A DNA stretch of 64,000 bases from Salipiger abyssi (GCF_001975705.1 NZ_CP015095.1:1-64000); one strand, 5' to 3'. Positions 15,928-26,434 are shown, counted from the stretch's first letter. Program-made: numbers and translations. The notes: generated by a model from the sequence alone, not told the origin.

Positions 15928-16695
15928 TCAGCCGGCGGTAAAGCCGCCATCGACGGCAAAGGCCTGACCGGTGGCGTAAGAGCCGCGATCCGACAGCGCC
16001 CAGCAGGCCATCTGCGCCATCTCGCACGGATCGGCGAGGCGCCCGAACGGGATCTGGCCGAGGATCATCTCGCCGCGCCGCGCCATCGTGTCCTCCAGCA
16101 TCGGCGTATCGACATAGCCCGGGCAAAGCGCGTTGACCCGGATCTTCGGCGCGTATTCCAGCGCGGCGGTCTTGGTCATGCCGACGACCGCGTGTTTGCT
16201 GGCGGAATAGCCGGTGGTCGTGGGAAAGCCCTGAAGCCCGGCGAGCGAGGCGGTGTTGATGATCGCGCCGCCACCCTCCTGCGTCTGCATCTGGCGGATC
16301 TGCGCCACCATGCAGAGCCAGGTGCCCTTGAGGTTGATGGTGACGATGCGGTCAAAGGCCTCTTCGTCCCAATCGGCGGTGAGCCGCCCGCCCTGCCCGA
16401 TCTGGCCGCCGGTGATGCCGGCATTGTTGAAGGCGCAGTCGAGCCGGCCCCAGCGATCCACCGCCGCCGCGACCATCGCCTCGATATCCGCCTTGCTGGC
16501 GAGATCGGCGACCACCGGCACGACCTCTCCGCCCAGATCCCGCACCTCGGATGCGGTCTGCTCGACCCCCTCCGAGGTGACATCCGAGATCACGAGCTTT
16601 GCGCCTTCCTCGGCAAAGAGCCGGGCCGAGGCGCGGCCGATGCCGCCTGCCGCGCCGGTGACGAGCGCGACCTTGCCGTCTAGCATTCCTGTCAT
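15928..16695 (-). CDS. Short-chain dehydrogenase/reductase
   Basis: A 255-residue classical SDR. It shows TGAAGGIGRA for cofactor binding (about residue 14), NNAGITG (about 90), a YSASKHA active site (YxxxK, about 160) and PGYVDTPM (about 190). The start MTGMLDGKVALV follows AGGGAGGATCTT. The aldehyde dehydrogenase stop is 16 nt upstream, so it is in the same operon. It is expected to oxidise a hydroxyl group of the compound imported by TRAP locus 2 or of a metabolite; NAD preference is inferred from family habits only. Confidence 0.92.
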   Translation of the reverse strand: MTGMLDGKVALVTGAAGGIGRASARLFAEEGAKLVISDVTSEGVEQTASEVRDLGGEVVPVVADLASKADIEAMVAAAVDRWGRLDCAFNNAGITGGQIGQGGRLTADWDEEAFDRIVTINLKGTWLCMVAQIRQMQTQEGGGAIINTASLAGLQGFPTTTGYSASKHAVVGMTKTAALEYAPKIRVNALCPGYVDTPMLEDTMARRGEMILGQIPFGRLADPCEMAQMACWALSDRGSYATGQAFAVDGGFTAG

Positions 16696-16711
16696 AAGAT
16701 CCTCCCTGATC

Positions 16712-18175
16712 TCAGATATTCACGCGGCGCTGGCTGATCGTCTTCGAGACGGTGTAGCTGTCGAGCGTCTCCATGCCGCCCTCGACGCCGATGCCGCTTT
16801 CCTTGTGCCCGCCAAAGGGCGCGTCAGCGCCGGGGCTGGTGAACTGGTTGATCGCGACCGAGCCGCATTCCAGCGCATTCGACAGCCGGTCGGCCATCTC
16901 CACATCGTTGGTAAAGACATAGCCCGCGAGACCCACCTCGATATCGTTGGCGATGCTCAGCGCCTGATCCATATCCGCCACCGGCGTGCAGGGCGCGAGC
17001 GGGCCGAAGGGCTCTTCATGCATCACCCGCGCATCGAGCGGCACGTCGCCCAGTACGGTGGGCGCAAAGAAACAGCCCGAATTGCCCACACGCTCGCCGC
17101 CAGTCAGCACCTTCGCGCCGCGCTCGACCGCGTCGGCAACGAGGCTCTGCATCGTCTCGATGCGGCGGAAGTTGACCAGCGGGCCGACCTGCGCGCCCTC
17201 GGTGAAGCCATCGCCGACCTTGAGCTTGCCCGCCCGCGCGGCGAACTCCCCGACGAAATCGTCATAAATCTTTTCGTGGATCAGGAAGCGCGAGGGCGAC
17301 ACGCAAAGCTGCCCGGCCATGCGGAACTTGCCGCCCACCGCCAGCTCGGCGACCTTGGCGGGGTTCACATCGGCGCCGATCAGCACCGGCGCATGGCCGC
17401 CCAGCTCCATCAGCGAGGGTTTCACCCCCTCGGCGGCCAGCCGCATGAGCTGCTTGCCGACCTCGACCGAGCCGGTCAGCGTCACCGCGCGGATCACCGG
17501 CGACAGGATCAGCTTTTCCGAAACCTGGCTGGATTTGCCGTGAATGACCTGAAGCACGCCGTCCGGCAGGCCTGCGTCGATGAAACACTGCGCCAGCAGG
17601 CAGGTGGAGGCCGGGGTCTGGCTGGCGGGCTTGATGATCACCGAGCAACCCGCCGCGATGGTGCCGGCAAGCTTGCGGCCCGCAGCACTCACCGGCACGT
17701 TCCACGGGGTGAAGGCCGCGACCGGGCCGATGGGCTCGCGCATCACGAACTGATAATTCGGATGCTGGGTCGGCACGACGCGGCCATAGGTCCGCAAAAG
17801 CTGCTCGGCATCCCAGTCGAGAAAGCTCGACGAGCGCGACACCTCGGCCTCCGCATCGGCCAGCGGCTTGCCATGTTCCAGGGTGATCGCCGGGGCGATG
17901 TCCTTGGCACGCTCGCGCATCAGCACCGCCACCCGCTTGAGCAGCTCGGAGCGTTCCTGCGGCGGCACCTTGCGCCAGATCTCGAAACCGCGCTGCGCCG
18001 CTGCCAGTGCCCGGTCGAAATCGGCATCGGTGGCGCCGGGGACCGGGCCGAGGATCTGGTCGTCCGCCGGGTTCTGCACCTGATGGCAGGGGGCGCGGTC
18101 ATAGATCCACTCGCCGTCGATCAGCATACCCACCCTGGGATAGGTGTAACCGTGGGAACTGGCTTGGTCGGTCAT
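16712..18175 (-). CDS. NAD(P)-dependent aldehyde dehydrogenase (succinate-semialdehyde dehydrogenase-like)
   Basis: A 487-residue ALDH superfamily enzyme. It has the TPWNVPVSAAGRKLA segment, catalytic Glu in MELGGHAP and catalytic Cys in FRMAGQLCVSPSR, followed by EEPFGPL and the final GGHKESGIGVEGG motif. The start at 18175 (ATG behind CAGGATGACACC) is preferred over a GTG seven codons upstream. It is third from the end of the TRAP locus 2 operon. SSADH/lactaldehyde-type enzymes are the nearest in pattern, but the substrate should be taken as unknown. It oxidises an aldehyde to the acid after dehydrogenation of an alcohol. Confidence 0.93.
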   Translation of the reverse strand: MTDQASSHGYTYPRVGMLIDGEWIYDRAPCHQVQNPADDQILGPVPGATDADFDRALAAAQRGFEIWRKVPPQERSELLKRVAVLMRERAKDIAPAITLEHGKPLADAEAEVSRSSSFLDWDAEQLLRTYGRVVPTQHPNYQFVMREPIGPVAAFTPWNVPVSAAGRKLAGTIAAGCSVIIKPASQTPASTCLLAQCFIDAGLPDGVLQVIHGKSSQVSEKLILSPVIRAVTLTGSVEVGKQLMRLAAEGVKPSLMELGGHAPVLIGADVNPAKVAELAVGGKFRMAGQLCVSPSRFLIHEKIYDDFVGEFAARAGKLKVGDGFTEGAQVGPLVNFRRIETMQSLVADAVERGAKVLTGGERVGNSGCFFAPTVLGDVPLDARVMHEEPFGPLAPCTPVADMDQALSIANDIEVGLAGYVFTNDVEMADRLSNALECGSVAINQFTSPGADAPFGGHKESGIGVEGGMETLDSYTVSKTISQRRVNI

Positions 18176-18196
18176 GGTGTCATCCTGTGTTGTCAC

Positions 18197-18246
18197 GGGG
18201 GCGCCCGATGCGCCCCCAGGAATGTTTTCGCGCGGGGCCCCGCGCG
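18197..18246 (-). terminator. Two GC hairpins after dctP of TRAP locus 2
   Basis: First in minus-strand order is an 18-bp perfect palindrome of CGCGCGGGG plus its complement (18229-18246). It is followed by arms GGGGGCGC and GCGCCCCC around a 5-nt loop (18197-18217). Neither has a T tract. They lie between the receptor gene and the catabolic genes, so they probably protect or attenuate the transcript. Confidence 0.5.
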
Positions 18247-18247
18247 G

Positions 18248-19375
18248 TCAGTCGAGCCCGTAGGTCTCGACGTCGATCCTGTCGAAGATCTCCTGGTCGA
18301 GCAGCGCCGTCACCGCGTCGAGATCGGTGGTGTCGACCTCCTCCAGCAGCCCTTTCCACTTGTCCATCGCGGCGACCATGTCGTCGATGAGCTGGGTCGG
18401 GTCGTCGATTCCGCGCTTGTCCATCTCGGATTGCGCCAGCTTGGCGATGAAGGCCTCGTTGAACTCCGCCAGCGCCGCCATGTCCGCCTCACTCGGCTCG
18501 TTCAGCGCGACCCCGGCGGCCTCGGCGGCTTCCCAGGCCTGATCGACCTTGGCCTGATAGCCGATCATCGAGCGGGCGGTGGCGCGCGACAGCGCCTTGA
18601 ACATGGCGCGGCGTTCCTCGGGCGTGCGCTCTGCCCAAAAATCCTCGTTCATGTAGTAACCGCCGGTGGCGTTGGAGCCGAGCGGCAGCCGGTAGACCGA
18701 TTGCGCCACCTCGTTGAGCTTGAAGTAATCGGTCAGGAACAGCGCGTCGCCAAAGGCGCAGTCGAGAGAGCCGCGCTGGATGCCGGTATAGATCTCGCTC
18801 GCCGGCACGCTGACCGGCACGGCGCCATATTGCGTGGCGAACTCGATCTGCGTGGCCGAGCTGGTGCGCACCTTTCGGCCGTCGAGATCATCGACCGAAC
18901 TCAGATCGAAGGAGCAGATCGGGTAATAGATGCCGATGGAAAAGCTGGTGACGAACACCAGATCGTGCCCCCGGATCTCCTTTTGCATCTGCTCGTTGAA
19001 AAAGCCCACCTCGGTCTTGGCAAATGCCAGCGCGAGCTGATCGTCGGCGGCAAAGGACAGATCCGCCGTCACCGCATCCACCGGCATGTCGGAGGGGATA
19101 TAGGCAGCGGTGATATTGGCGAGCTGCGCCACGCCCGAGGCGATGCCCGGCAGGGTGCCGTCCGCCGGCAGCAGCACGCCGCCCGGGAAGATCTCGAAGT
19201 CGATCTCTCCGCCCGTTGCCTCGCGCACCTGATCGGCGAAATCGTTCAGGAACACATCGTTGGGCGAGCCCGACACGTTCCAGGTCGCCGCGCGGAATGT
19301 CTCGGCGGCGGCGGGCAGTGCGCCGGCCCCCAGCCCGATGGCCGCCGTCGCGGCCAGGATCGTTCTCAACTTCAT
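18248..19375 (-). CDS. dctP: TRAP transporter solute-binding protein (DctP family), locus 2
   Basis: A 375-residue receptor with a signal peptide ending near PAAAE (about 24 residues). The ATG follows AGGGAGGAAAAA. It has DLDGRKVRTSSA with the substrate-binding Arg, ASEIYTGIQRGSLDCAFGDALF and a C-terminus FDRIDVETYGLD. It is a clear paralogue of the locus 1 copy at 5431-6552. Gene order here is dctQ-dctM-dctP, the reverse of locus 1, and it is followed by aldehyde dehydrogenase and other catabolic genes. Bound solute unknown, probably a carboxylate. Confidence 0.93.
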   Translation of the reverse strand: MKLRTILAATAAIGLGAGALPAAAETFRAATWNVSGSPNDVFLNDFADQVREATGGEIDFEIFPGGVLLPADGTLPGIASGVAQLANITAAYIPSDMPVDAVTADLSFAADDQLALAFAKTEVGFFNEQMQKEIRGHDLVFVTSFSIGIYYPICSFDLSSVDDLDGRKVRTSSATQIEFATQYGAVPVSVPASEIYTGIQRGSLDCAFGDALFLTDYFKLNEVAQSVYRLPLGSNATGGYYMNEDFWAERTPEERRAMFKALSRATARSMIGYQAKVDQAWEAAEAAGVALNEPSEADMAALAEFNEAFIAKLAQSEMDKRGIDDPTQLIDDMVAAMDKWKGLLEEVDTTDLDAVTALLDQEIFDRIDVETYGLD

Positions 19376-19412
19376 TTTTTCCTCCCTGAGTTGAGCATCG
19401 AAAGCGGTGTCG

Positions 19413-20720
19413 TCACTTCATGATCCCGGGCAAAAACAGCGTGATGATCGGGAACAGGATCAGCAGGGTCAGCGTCACCAGATCGGTCAGGATGAACCAG
19501 GCGGCGCCGCGGAACACATCGACCAGCGAGACCGCCGACCCCAGCGCGCTGCGGATCACGTAGACGTTCAGCCCCACCGGCGGGGTGATCATGCCGATCT
19601 CCAGCAGCTTGATGGCGATGATGCCGAACCAGACCATATCCACGCCCAGCCCGTTCAGGATCGGCTGGATGATCGGGATGGTCAGCAGCATGATCGACAC
19701 GCTGTCGACGAACATGCCCAGCAGCACGTAAAGCAGCGCGATCATCACGATGATGGCGATGGTCGAATCCACATGGTCGAGCATCAGCCCCGACAGCGCG
19801 TTGGGCAGCGACGACAGCCCCATGAACACCGCGAACATCGTCGCCCCGATGGCGATGATAAAGATCGAGGCGGTGCCCTCGGCGGTCTCGATCACCGCGC
19901 GGATCACCGCCTTGCGGCTGAGCGAACGGCGCAGCAGCGCAATCAGCACCGCCAGCCCCGCGCCGATGGCGCCCGCCTCTGTGGGCGAGAAGATCCCGGT
20001 AAAGATGCCCCCCAGCACGCCGAGGATCAGCGCCGGCAGCGGCCAGATATCCCGCAGCGCCGCCCATTTCTCCTCGCGCGTATGGGTGGTGTCGTTGACC
20101 GGCGCCAGCGTCGGGTCAAGATAGGAGCGGAGGGTGATCATGGTGATATAGGCCACCGCCGAGAGCACCCCCGGCACCACACCGGCGACGAACAGCGCGC
20201 CGATCGAGGTATCTGTGAAGATACCGTAGAGGATCAGCAGAATGCTCGGCGGAATGAGCGAGCCCAGCGTCCCCGCCGCCGCGACCGAGCCGGTGGCGAG
20301 CGAGGATTTGTAGTTGGATTTCAGCATCTCCGGCACCGCGATGCGCGAGAAGGCGGCGGCGGTGGCGACGCTCGATCCGCTGGCCGAGGCAAAGAGCGCC
20401 GAGGCCACTACGGTCGCCGAGGCCAGCCCGCCCGGCACCCGCCCCAGCACGATGCGCGCGCTGGCGAAAAGCCCGTTGGTCAGCCCCGCCTGCGCCGCGA
20501 TATAGCCCATCAGCAGGAACATCGGCACGGCGCTGAGGCTCCATTGCGCGATGAAATTGGCCGGAATCGCGGTGAGGATGCCCCAGGCCGCGCCCATATT
20601 GGTGATCGCCGCGATGCCGCCGAAGGCGACGATGCCCAGCACCACCCCCACCTGCATGCGCAGCGCGATCAGGATCAGCGCGACGACGATGCCCGCAATG
20701 CCGATTTCCAGCCGGTCCAT
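19413..20720 (-). CDS. dctM: TRAP transporter large permease DctM, locus 2
   Basis: A 435-residue polytopic membrane protein with DctM motifs: VPGGLASATVVASALFASASGSS, GTLGSLIPPSILLILYG and FSPTEAGAIGAGLA, with TPPVGLNVYVI near the end. It is more similar to the DctM of locus 3 (also 435 residues, sharing GSVAAAGT, LIPPSILLILYGI) than to that of locus 1. Its start overlaps the dctQ stop (ATGA), so the two are translationally coupled. It forms the membrane transport core for the receptor encoded next. Confidence 0.94.
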   Translation of the reverse strand: MDRLEIGIAGIVVALILIALRMQVGVVLGIVAFGGIAAITNMGAAWGILTAIPANFIAQWSLSAVPMFLLMGYIAAQAGLTNGLFASARIVLGRVPGGLASATVVASALFASASGSSVATAAAFSRIAVPEMLKSNYKSSLATGSVAAAGTLGSLIPPSILLILYGIFTDTSIGALFVAGVVPGVLSAVAYITMITLRSYLDPTLAPVNDTTHTREEKWAALRDIWPLPALILGVLGGIFTGIFSPTEAGAIGAGLAVLIALLRRSLSRKAVIRAVIETAEGTASIFIIAIGATMFAVFMGLSSLPNALSGLMLDHVDSTIAIIVMIALLYVLLGMFVDSVSIMLLTIPIIQPILNGLGVDMVWFGIIAIKLLEIGMITPPVGLNVYVIRSALGSAVSLVDVFRGAAWFILTDLVTLTLLILFPIITLFLPGIMK

Positions 20721-21271
20721 CAGAGCGCCTCCTTGCCGGTCTGGCCGCCATCGAGCGGCACGCTATGGGTGGTCACGACCTCCCAGTCGCTGCGGATCAG
20801 CGTCTGGGCGAGGCGCAGCAGGCTCATCGCCGCCACGAGCCAGAGCCCGATGGGAAGGAAGAAGGTCGCGGGCCAGATATACACCACGATCTGGCCGTCG
20901 ATATATTCCTGCTTGTCATAGGATTTCAGCGCGTCCAGCGACGACTGATAGGCCAGCAGAGAAAAGAAACTCATCTGCCCGACATAGGACAGCGCCACCA
21001 TCGCCCGCCGCCAGCGCGGCGCGAACATGTTGTAGAACAGATCCACCGCGATGCCGCTGTTGCGCAGCTCGACAAAGGCCAGCGGCAGGAACACCGCGGC
21101 CAGCATATAATAGCGCGCGACGATCTCGGCGGTGCCGGGGATCGGCTTGTTTAGGAAATACTTCATCGCGACGTCGAGACAGACATGCAGCGCCATCGCG
21201 AGCAGAAACGCCCCGGCGGCCCATACCAGCAACCGGGCCGCCACCCCCAGTATCCGCTCAAGCAATGCCAT
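20720..21271 (-). CDS. dctQ: TRAP transporter small permease DctQ, locus 2
   Basis: A 183-residue four-helix membrane protein, first gene of the operon. The start at 21271 (MALLERILGVAARLL) is chosen because AGGGAGGGGAAGC precedes it; a longer upstream reading would run through the sigma-54 promoter. It keeps the DctQ pattern of LRNSGIAVDLFYNMF after the second helix. A sigma-54 promoter lies at 21382-21367, about 95 nt upstream. It overlaps dctM by 3 nt. Confidence 0.91.
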   Translation of the reverse strand: MALLERILGVAARLLVWAAGAFLLAMALHVCLDVAMKYFLNKPIPGTAEIVARYYMLAAVFLPLAFVELRNSGIAVDLFYNMFAPRWRRAMVALSYVGQMSFFSLLAYQSSLDALKSYDKQEYIDGQIVVYIWPATFFLPIGLWLVAAMSLLRLAQTLIRSDWEVVTTHSVPLDGGQTGKEAL

Positions 21272-21366
21272 GCTTCCCCTCCCTGCATGTGCGTGTTCCG
21301 AATGGGATTGGGGCGCCTCCCCCTGAACCTTCGGAAACAATTTCTTACCGACTTCGCTGTGATGAT

Positions 21367-21382
21367 CGCAAAAGCTATGCCA
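21367..21382 (-). promoter_or_regulatory. Sigma-54 promoter of the TRAP locus 2 operon
   Basis: The minus strand reads TGGCATA-GCTT-TTGCG, with invariant GG and GC correctly spaced. CCAATG/CATTGG, a small inverted repeat, lies immediately upstream. It is about 95 nt before the dctQ start. Confidence 0.8.
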
Positions 21383-21522
21383 ATGACGGCATTGGCGCCC
21401 GAATGTGGTGAAAACGCCAGTCCAAGCCATGCTGCAACTGCAAAGCGGGCTTGCCGACAAGCGGTCTACTGATCCCCCCAGAGATGCACTAACTTCCCTC
21501 TATCTTGCTGAAAGGAAAGATT

Positions 21523-21678
21523 ATGACGTCCGAATATACCGATGCTGCAACTGCACAACTGGTGCGCGCCGCCAAACTCGAACGCAGCCAGGCTGTCGCC
21601 TCGGCCCTGCGTGGTTTTGGCCAGTCGGTCCGCGCCCTGTTCAAGCGCGCACCGTTCGGGAAATCCCAGCACATCTGA
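21523..21678 (+). CDS. Small protein, 51 residues
   Basis: An ATG at 21523, 5 nt after AAGGAAAG, opens a 51-residue frame starting MTSEYTDAATAQLVRAAKLE. It continues with an Arg/Ala-rich amphipathic helix (QAVASALRGFGQSVRALFKR) and ends at TGA 21676-21678. The predicted protein is basic and largely helical, recalling the small Arg-rich proteins common in Rhodobacteraceae, some DUF1127-like. It is encoded on the strand opposite both neighbouring operons. No function is assigned. The good ribosome-binding site and compact composition are the support. Confidence 0.6.
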   Translation: MTSEYTDAATAQLVRAAKLERSQAVASALRGFGQSVRALFKRAPFGKSQHI

Positions 21679-21933
21679 GTTTGCCGCTGCGGCCGTCCGG
21701 CCGTGGCACGCGATGCAGGGTAAGATCCGCCTCCCTCTGGATCTGGCACGGCCCTGCGCCGATACCGCCCGCTCCGTATCTGCCCCCTGGGCGATACCGG
21801 GCATGGCGGGCTCTTTCTCACCCGATATCCCACCGACCGGATCGCGGCGCGCAACAGCGGCGCCGGGCGTTTCTGCGCGCCTGTCGCACACATTGTGTCC
21901 TCGGGTCGAGACACGCGCCTGACGCGCCGCCGC

Positions 21934-22254
21934 TCAGCCGGTCTCTTTTTCGAAAATCGGCATCCCGGCCTTGGCCGCGTTCACACCGCAGGGCCAGCCG
22001 CCGTAGAAGGCCACCTGCACCACGAGCCCGCGCAGCTCGTCGGCGGTGACGCCGTTTTCGACCGCGACGCCCATGTGATGGCGCAGCTCCTCGTTCTTGC
22101 CGAGCGCCGCCAGCACCGCGCAGGTCACAAGGCTGCGGTCGCGAGGGCTGAGCTCGGGCTGTTTCCAGACATCGTTATAAAGCACCTCGTCGCGCAGCCG
22201 CCCGAATTGCGGCACCGCTTCGTAGATCCCCGCATTGCTGTTCCGATCTGCCAT
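21934..22254 (-). CDS. Carboxymuconolactone decarboxylase family protein
   Basis: A 106-residue protein of the CMD/AhpD-like fold. PELSPRDRSLVTCAVLAAL and ELRHHMGVAVENGVTADELRGLVVQVAFYGGWPCGVNA match the CMD family pattern. Members act as lactone decarboxylases or thiol-disulfide/peroxidase proteins; the Cys in GGWPCG is a typical position, but the paired CxxC of AhpD is absent. It is the last gene after the alcohol and aldehyde dehydrogenases, separated from them by a terminator-like hairpin. Confidence 0.85.
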   Translation of the reverse strand: MADRNSNAGIYEAVPQFGRLRDEVLYNDVWKQPELSPRDRSLVTCAVLAALGKNEELRHHMGVAVENGVTADELRGLVVQVAFYGGWPCGVNAAKAGMPIFEKETG

Positions 22255-22283
22255 GCCATGGCCCCCCTGCCCTGCTGCGATGC

Positions 22284-22314
22284 AAAAGGCCCGGCCGGAT
22301 CTCCCGGCCGGGCC
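22284..22314 (-). terminator. Rho-independent terminator between aldehyde dehydrogenase and CMD genes
   Basis: On the minus strand an 11-bp GGCCCGGCCGG stem with a 5-nt loop (22314-22288) is followed by TTTT (22287-22284). It begins 8 nt after the aldehyde dehydrogenase stop. The CMD gene downstream is therefore probably expressed only by read-through or from an unseen promoter. Confidence 0.8.
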
Positions 22315-22322
22315 GTCCTGTC

Positions 22323-23735
22323 TCAGAACCCGATGATCGCCTTGACCTCGAGATATTCCTCCATCCCGTAGGCGCCCATCTCGCGGCCATTGCCGGATTT
22401 CTTGTAGCCGCCCATCGGCGCCGCCGTATTCGCCGCCGCGCCGTCATAGAACACCCGGCCCGCACGGATCTTGCGGCAGACATCGAGCGCGCGCTCGCGG
22501 TCCTTGCCGAAGACATAGCCGCCCAGCCCGTAGCTGGTGTCATTGGCGATGGCGATGGCCTCTTCCACGGTCTTGTAGGTGATGACCGAGGTGACCATGC
22601 CAAAGATCTCTTCATTGGCGATGGTGTTCTCGGTGGTCACCGAAAAGATCGTCGGCTGGATATAGAACCCCTTGTCGAGCCCCTCGGGGCGGCCCGGACC
22701 GCCGCAGACCAGCCGCGCGCCCTCGTCGATGGCCGACTGGATATAGCCCTGGATGCGCTCGTATTGCGCGCGGTTCACCACCGGGCCATGGGTCGTCTCC
22801 GGGTCGTTGGGATCGCCCACTTTCAGCGTCGCCACCGCGTCGGCGAGATAGCCCAGCACCTCTTCGAGATGATCCTCTTGCACCAGGATCCGCGTCGGCG
22901 AATGGCAGGACTGGCCGCTATTGGAATAGCCGCGTTTGACGTTGTAATCCGCCGCCGCCTTCAGATCGGCATCGGGCAGGATGATATTGGCCGATTTGCC
23001 GCCCAGCTCCTGCGCCACGCGCTTGACCGAGGGCGCCGCCGCCGCCGCCACCAGAACGCCCGCGCGGGTCGAGCCGGTGAAGGACACCACGTCGATATCC
23101 TCATGCGCCGAGATCGCGTTGCCGACGCCGGGCCCGTCGCCGTTCACCAGATTGAAGGCCCCGGCGGGCACCCCCGCCTCGTCCGCCACCTCGGCCAGCA
23201 ACAGCGAGCTGACGGGGGTGAATTCCGAGGGTTTCAGCACCACCGGGCAACCGGCGGCAAAGGCCGAGGAGAGCTTGTTGCAGGCAAGCTGCACCGGCCA
23301 GTTCCATGGCGTGATGAGGCCGGCCACGCCGATGGGCTCGTGGCGGATGATATTGATGCCCTCCTGCACCTCGAACTCGTAATCCCTGAGCGAGGTCACC
23401 GCCTGTTTCATAGAGGCGAGCCCCGCGCCCACCTGCGCCCGGAGCGAGACCGGCGCGCCCATCTCTTCGGTGAGCGCCGCCATGATGTCGTCTTCGCGCT
23501 TCTGATAGACCCCGATGATGGTCTCCAGCAGCTCGATCCGCTCGGCCTTGGTCATCTCGCTGAAGCTCGGGAACACCCGGCGCGCGGCGGCGACCGCGCG
23601 GTCGACATCCGCCGGCGAGCCGAGCGCCACGGTGGCATAGACCTCTTCGGTCGCCGGGTTCACCAGCTCGAAGGGGCGGCTCTCGATCGGGTCGACCCAG
23701 GCGCCGTCGATATAGAATTTTCCGTAATGTCTCAT
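22323..23735 (-). CDS. Aldehyde dehydrogenase family protein
   Basis: A 470-residue NAD(P)-dependent ALDH. It has TPWNWPVQLACNKL, catalytic Glu in QELGGKSANI, catalytic Cys in NSGQSCHSPTR and EEIFGMV, with GGYKKSGNGREMGAYG near the end. The start at 23735 (MRHYGKFYIDGAWVDP) follows CAGGAGAC. It is directly downstream of an alcohol dehydrogenase (28-nt gap), so the pair probably converts an alcohol to a carboxylate. It is related to, but not identical with, the ALDH at 62044-63531: both begin GKFYI-GAWVDP/TDP. Confidence 0.93.
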   Translation of the reverse strand: MRHYGKFYIDGAWVDPIESRPFELVNPATEEVYATVALGSPADVDRAVAAARRVFPSFSEMTKAERIELLETIIGVYQKREDDIMAALTEEMGAPVSLRAQVGAGLASMKQAVTSLRDYEFEVQEGINIIRHEPIGVAGLITPWNWPVQLACNKLSSAFAAGCPVVLKPSEFTPVSSLLLAEVADEAGVPAGAFNLVNGDGPGVGNAISAHEDIDVVSFTGSTRAGVLVAAAAAPSVKRVAQELGGKSANIILPDADLKAAADYNVKRGYSNSGQSCHSPTRILVQEDHLEEVLGYLADAVATLKVGDPNDPETTHGPVVNRAQYERIQGYIQSAIDEGARLVCGGPGRPEGLDKGFYIQPTIFSVTTENTIANEEIFGMVTSVITYKTVEEAIAIANDTSYGLGGYVFGKDRERALDVCRKIRAGRVFYDGAAANTAAPMGGYKKSGNGREMGAYGMEEYLEVKAIIGF

Positions 23736-23763
23736 GTCGTCTCCTGATCCTTCCTGGCGCGCG

Positions 23764-24795
23764 TCAGTCGAAGACGAACACGCCCTTGCCGATCTTTTGC
23801 TGGTCGAACAGCTCATAGGCCTCATGCGCCTGATCGAGCCGGAATTCATGGGTAAAGAGCTTTTCGAGGTCGATGCCGCGCTGCACCACCCATTGGGCGC
23901 AGTCGTCCATCATGTTCTTGGAGAAGGTCAGCGAGCCCAGCACGGTTTTCTGAAGCTGGATGATCTCCTGCGTGCTGAAGGAGATATCGCCATAGGCGCC
24001 GACCATGCAGGCGGTGCCCCAGCGCTTGACGCATTGAATGGCCTGCCGCCGTGCATCCGGGTTGGAGCTGCATTCGAGGGATTTCGTCGCGCCCTCGCCC
24101 CGAATGGTCAGCGCGCGGATCGCCTCTACCGGGTCTTCCTTGAGCGGGTTGACGGTGAAATCGGCGCCGAAATTCTTCGCCATCTGCAAGCGTTCCTCGC
24201 CGATATCCAGCGCGATCACCCGCGCGCCGAATTCCTTGGCAAGGATCGTCGCGGCAAGCCCCACCGGCCCCTGCCCGAAAATCGCAACCGTGTCGTCGCC
24301 GCAGAGATCCACGCGCTTCACCGCGCCATAGGCCGTGCCTGCCCCGCAGGAAATCGCCGCGCCGGCCTTGAAGGACAGCCCGTCCGGCATCTGGATCGCC
24401 GTATGCGCCGGCACCTTCATGAACTGCGCATGCGCGCCGTGGCCGTTCGGCCCGCCATAGATCACCTTGGCGTTGGGGCAAAGCTGGGTCCAGCCCGAGC
24501 GGCAATACTGGCAGACCCGGCAGCCGTCGTAATGGTGGATCATCACCCGGTCGCCGACGCTCGCCTCCTGCGGATGCACCGCCTCGCCCACCGCCGAGAC
24601 CACGCCGCAGGGTTCGTGCCCCTCGATAAAGATCTTGTCCTCGGTCCGCCGGCAGGGCTCGCGCAGGTGGTGCAGGTCGGTGCCGCACATGCCCGAGGCC
24701 TTCATGGTGATGACGATCTCGTCCGGCCCCGGCTCGGGATCGGGAAACTCCCGGATCTCCAGCTCGCCCTGCCCCAAAATGACAACGCCCTTCAT
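23764..24795 (-). CDS. Zinc-dependent alcohol dehydrogenase
   Basis: A 343-residue MDR-superfamily enzyme. The catalytic zinc ligands are seen in MCGTDLHH (about residue 38) and GHEPCGVV (about 60). The structural zinc Cys cluster is CRVCQYCRSGWTQLC (about 93-107), and the nucleotide-binding part has FGQGPVGLAATILAKEFGARVIALD (about 170). The ATG follows GGAGGAGTGTC. A sigma-54 promoter lies at 24908-24893. It is first in a short operon with ALDH and CMD. The substrate is probably a secondary or polyol alcohol, since such medium-chain enzymes include sorbitol/threonine dehydrogenases, but this is not resolved. Confidence 0.93.
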   Translation of the reverse strand: MKGVVILGQGELEIREFPDPEPGPDEIVITMKASGMCGTDLHHLREPCRRTEDKIFIEGHEPCGVVSAVGEAVHPQEASVGDRVMIHHYDGCRVCQYCRSGWTQLCPNAKVIYGGPNGHGAHAQFMKVPAHTAIQMPDGLSFKAGAAISCGAGTAYGAVKRVDLCGDDTVAIFGQGPVGLAATILAKEFGARVIALDIGEERLQMAKNFGADFTVNPLKEDPVEAIRALTIRGEGATKSLECSSNPDARRQAIQCVKRWGTACMVGAYGDISFSTQEIIQLQKTVLGSLTFSKNMMDDCAQWVVQRGIDLEKLFTHEFRLDQAHEAYELFDQQKIGKGVFVFD

Positions 24796-24892
24796 GCGAC
24801 ACTCCTCCGGTCGTTGGGCCGCCCCGCGAACATGCGATTGCGGCCCTGAATTTCACCAAACCGCCCCTTTGGGGCGGGCTTGTCGGTCAAGA

Positions 24893-24908
24893 CGCAAAAT
24901 ACATGCCA
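24893..24908 (-). promoter_or_regulatory. Sigma-54 promoter of the alcohol/aldehyde dehydrogenase operon
   Basis: The minus strand reads TGGCATG-TATT-TTGCG with correct GG-GC spacing. It lies about 100 nt before the alcohol dehydrogenase start and 24 nt after the stop of the ABC ATPase gene, so the dehydrogenases form a separate unit from the ABC operon. Confidence 0.83.
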
Positions 24909-24931
24909 AAGTCATACATATCCGCAGAGGA

Positions 24932-26433
<1,502 letters not shown>

Positions 26434-26434
<1 letters not shown>

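Noticed and set aside
16253..19423. A 1056-codon open frame on the plus strand
   Set aside because: It runs antisense across the SDR, aldehyde dehydrogenase and dctP genes, which are well supported on the minus strand.
21697..21712. TGGCACGCGATGCAG as a sigma-54 promoter
   Set aside because: The GG-to-GC spacing is two bases short, and no gene starts suitably downstream on that strand.
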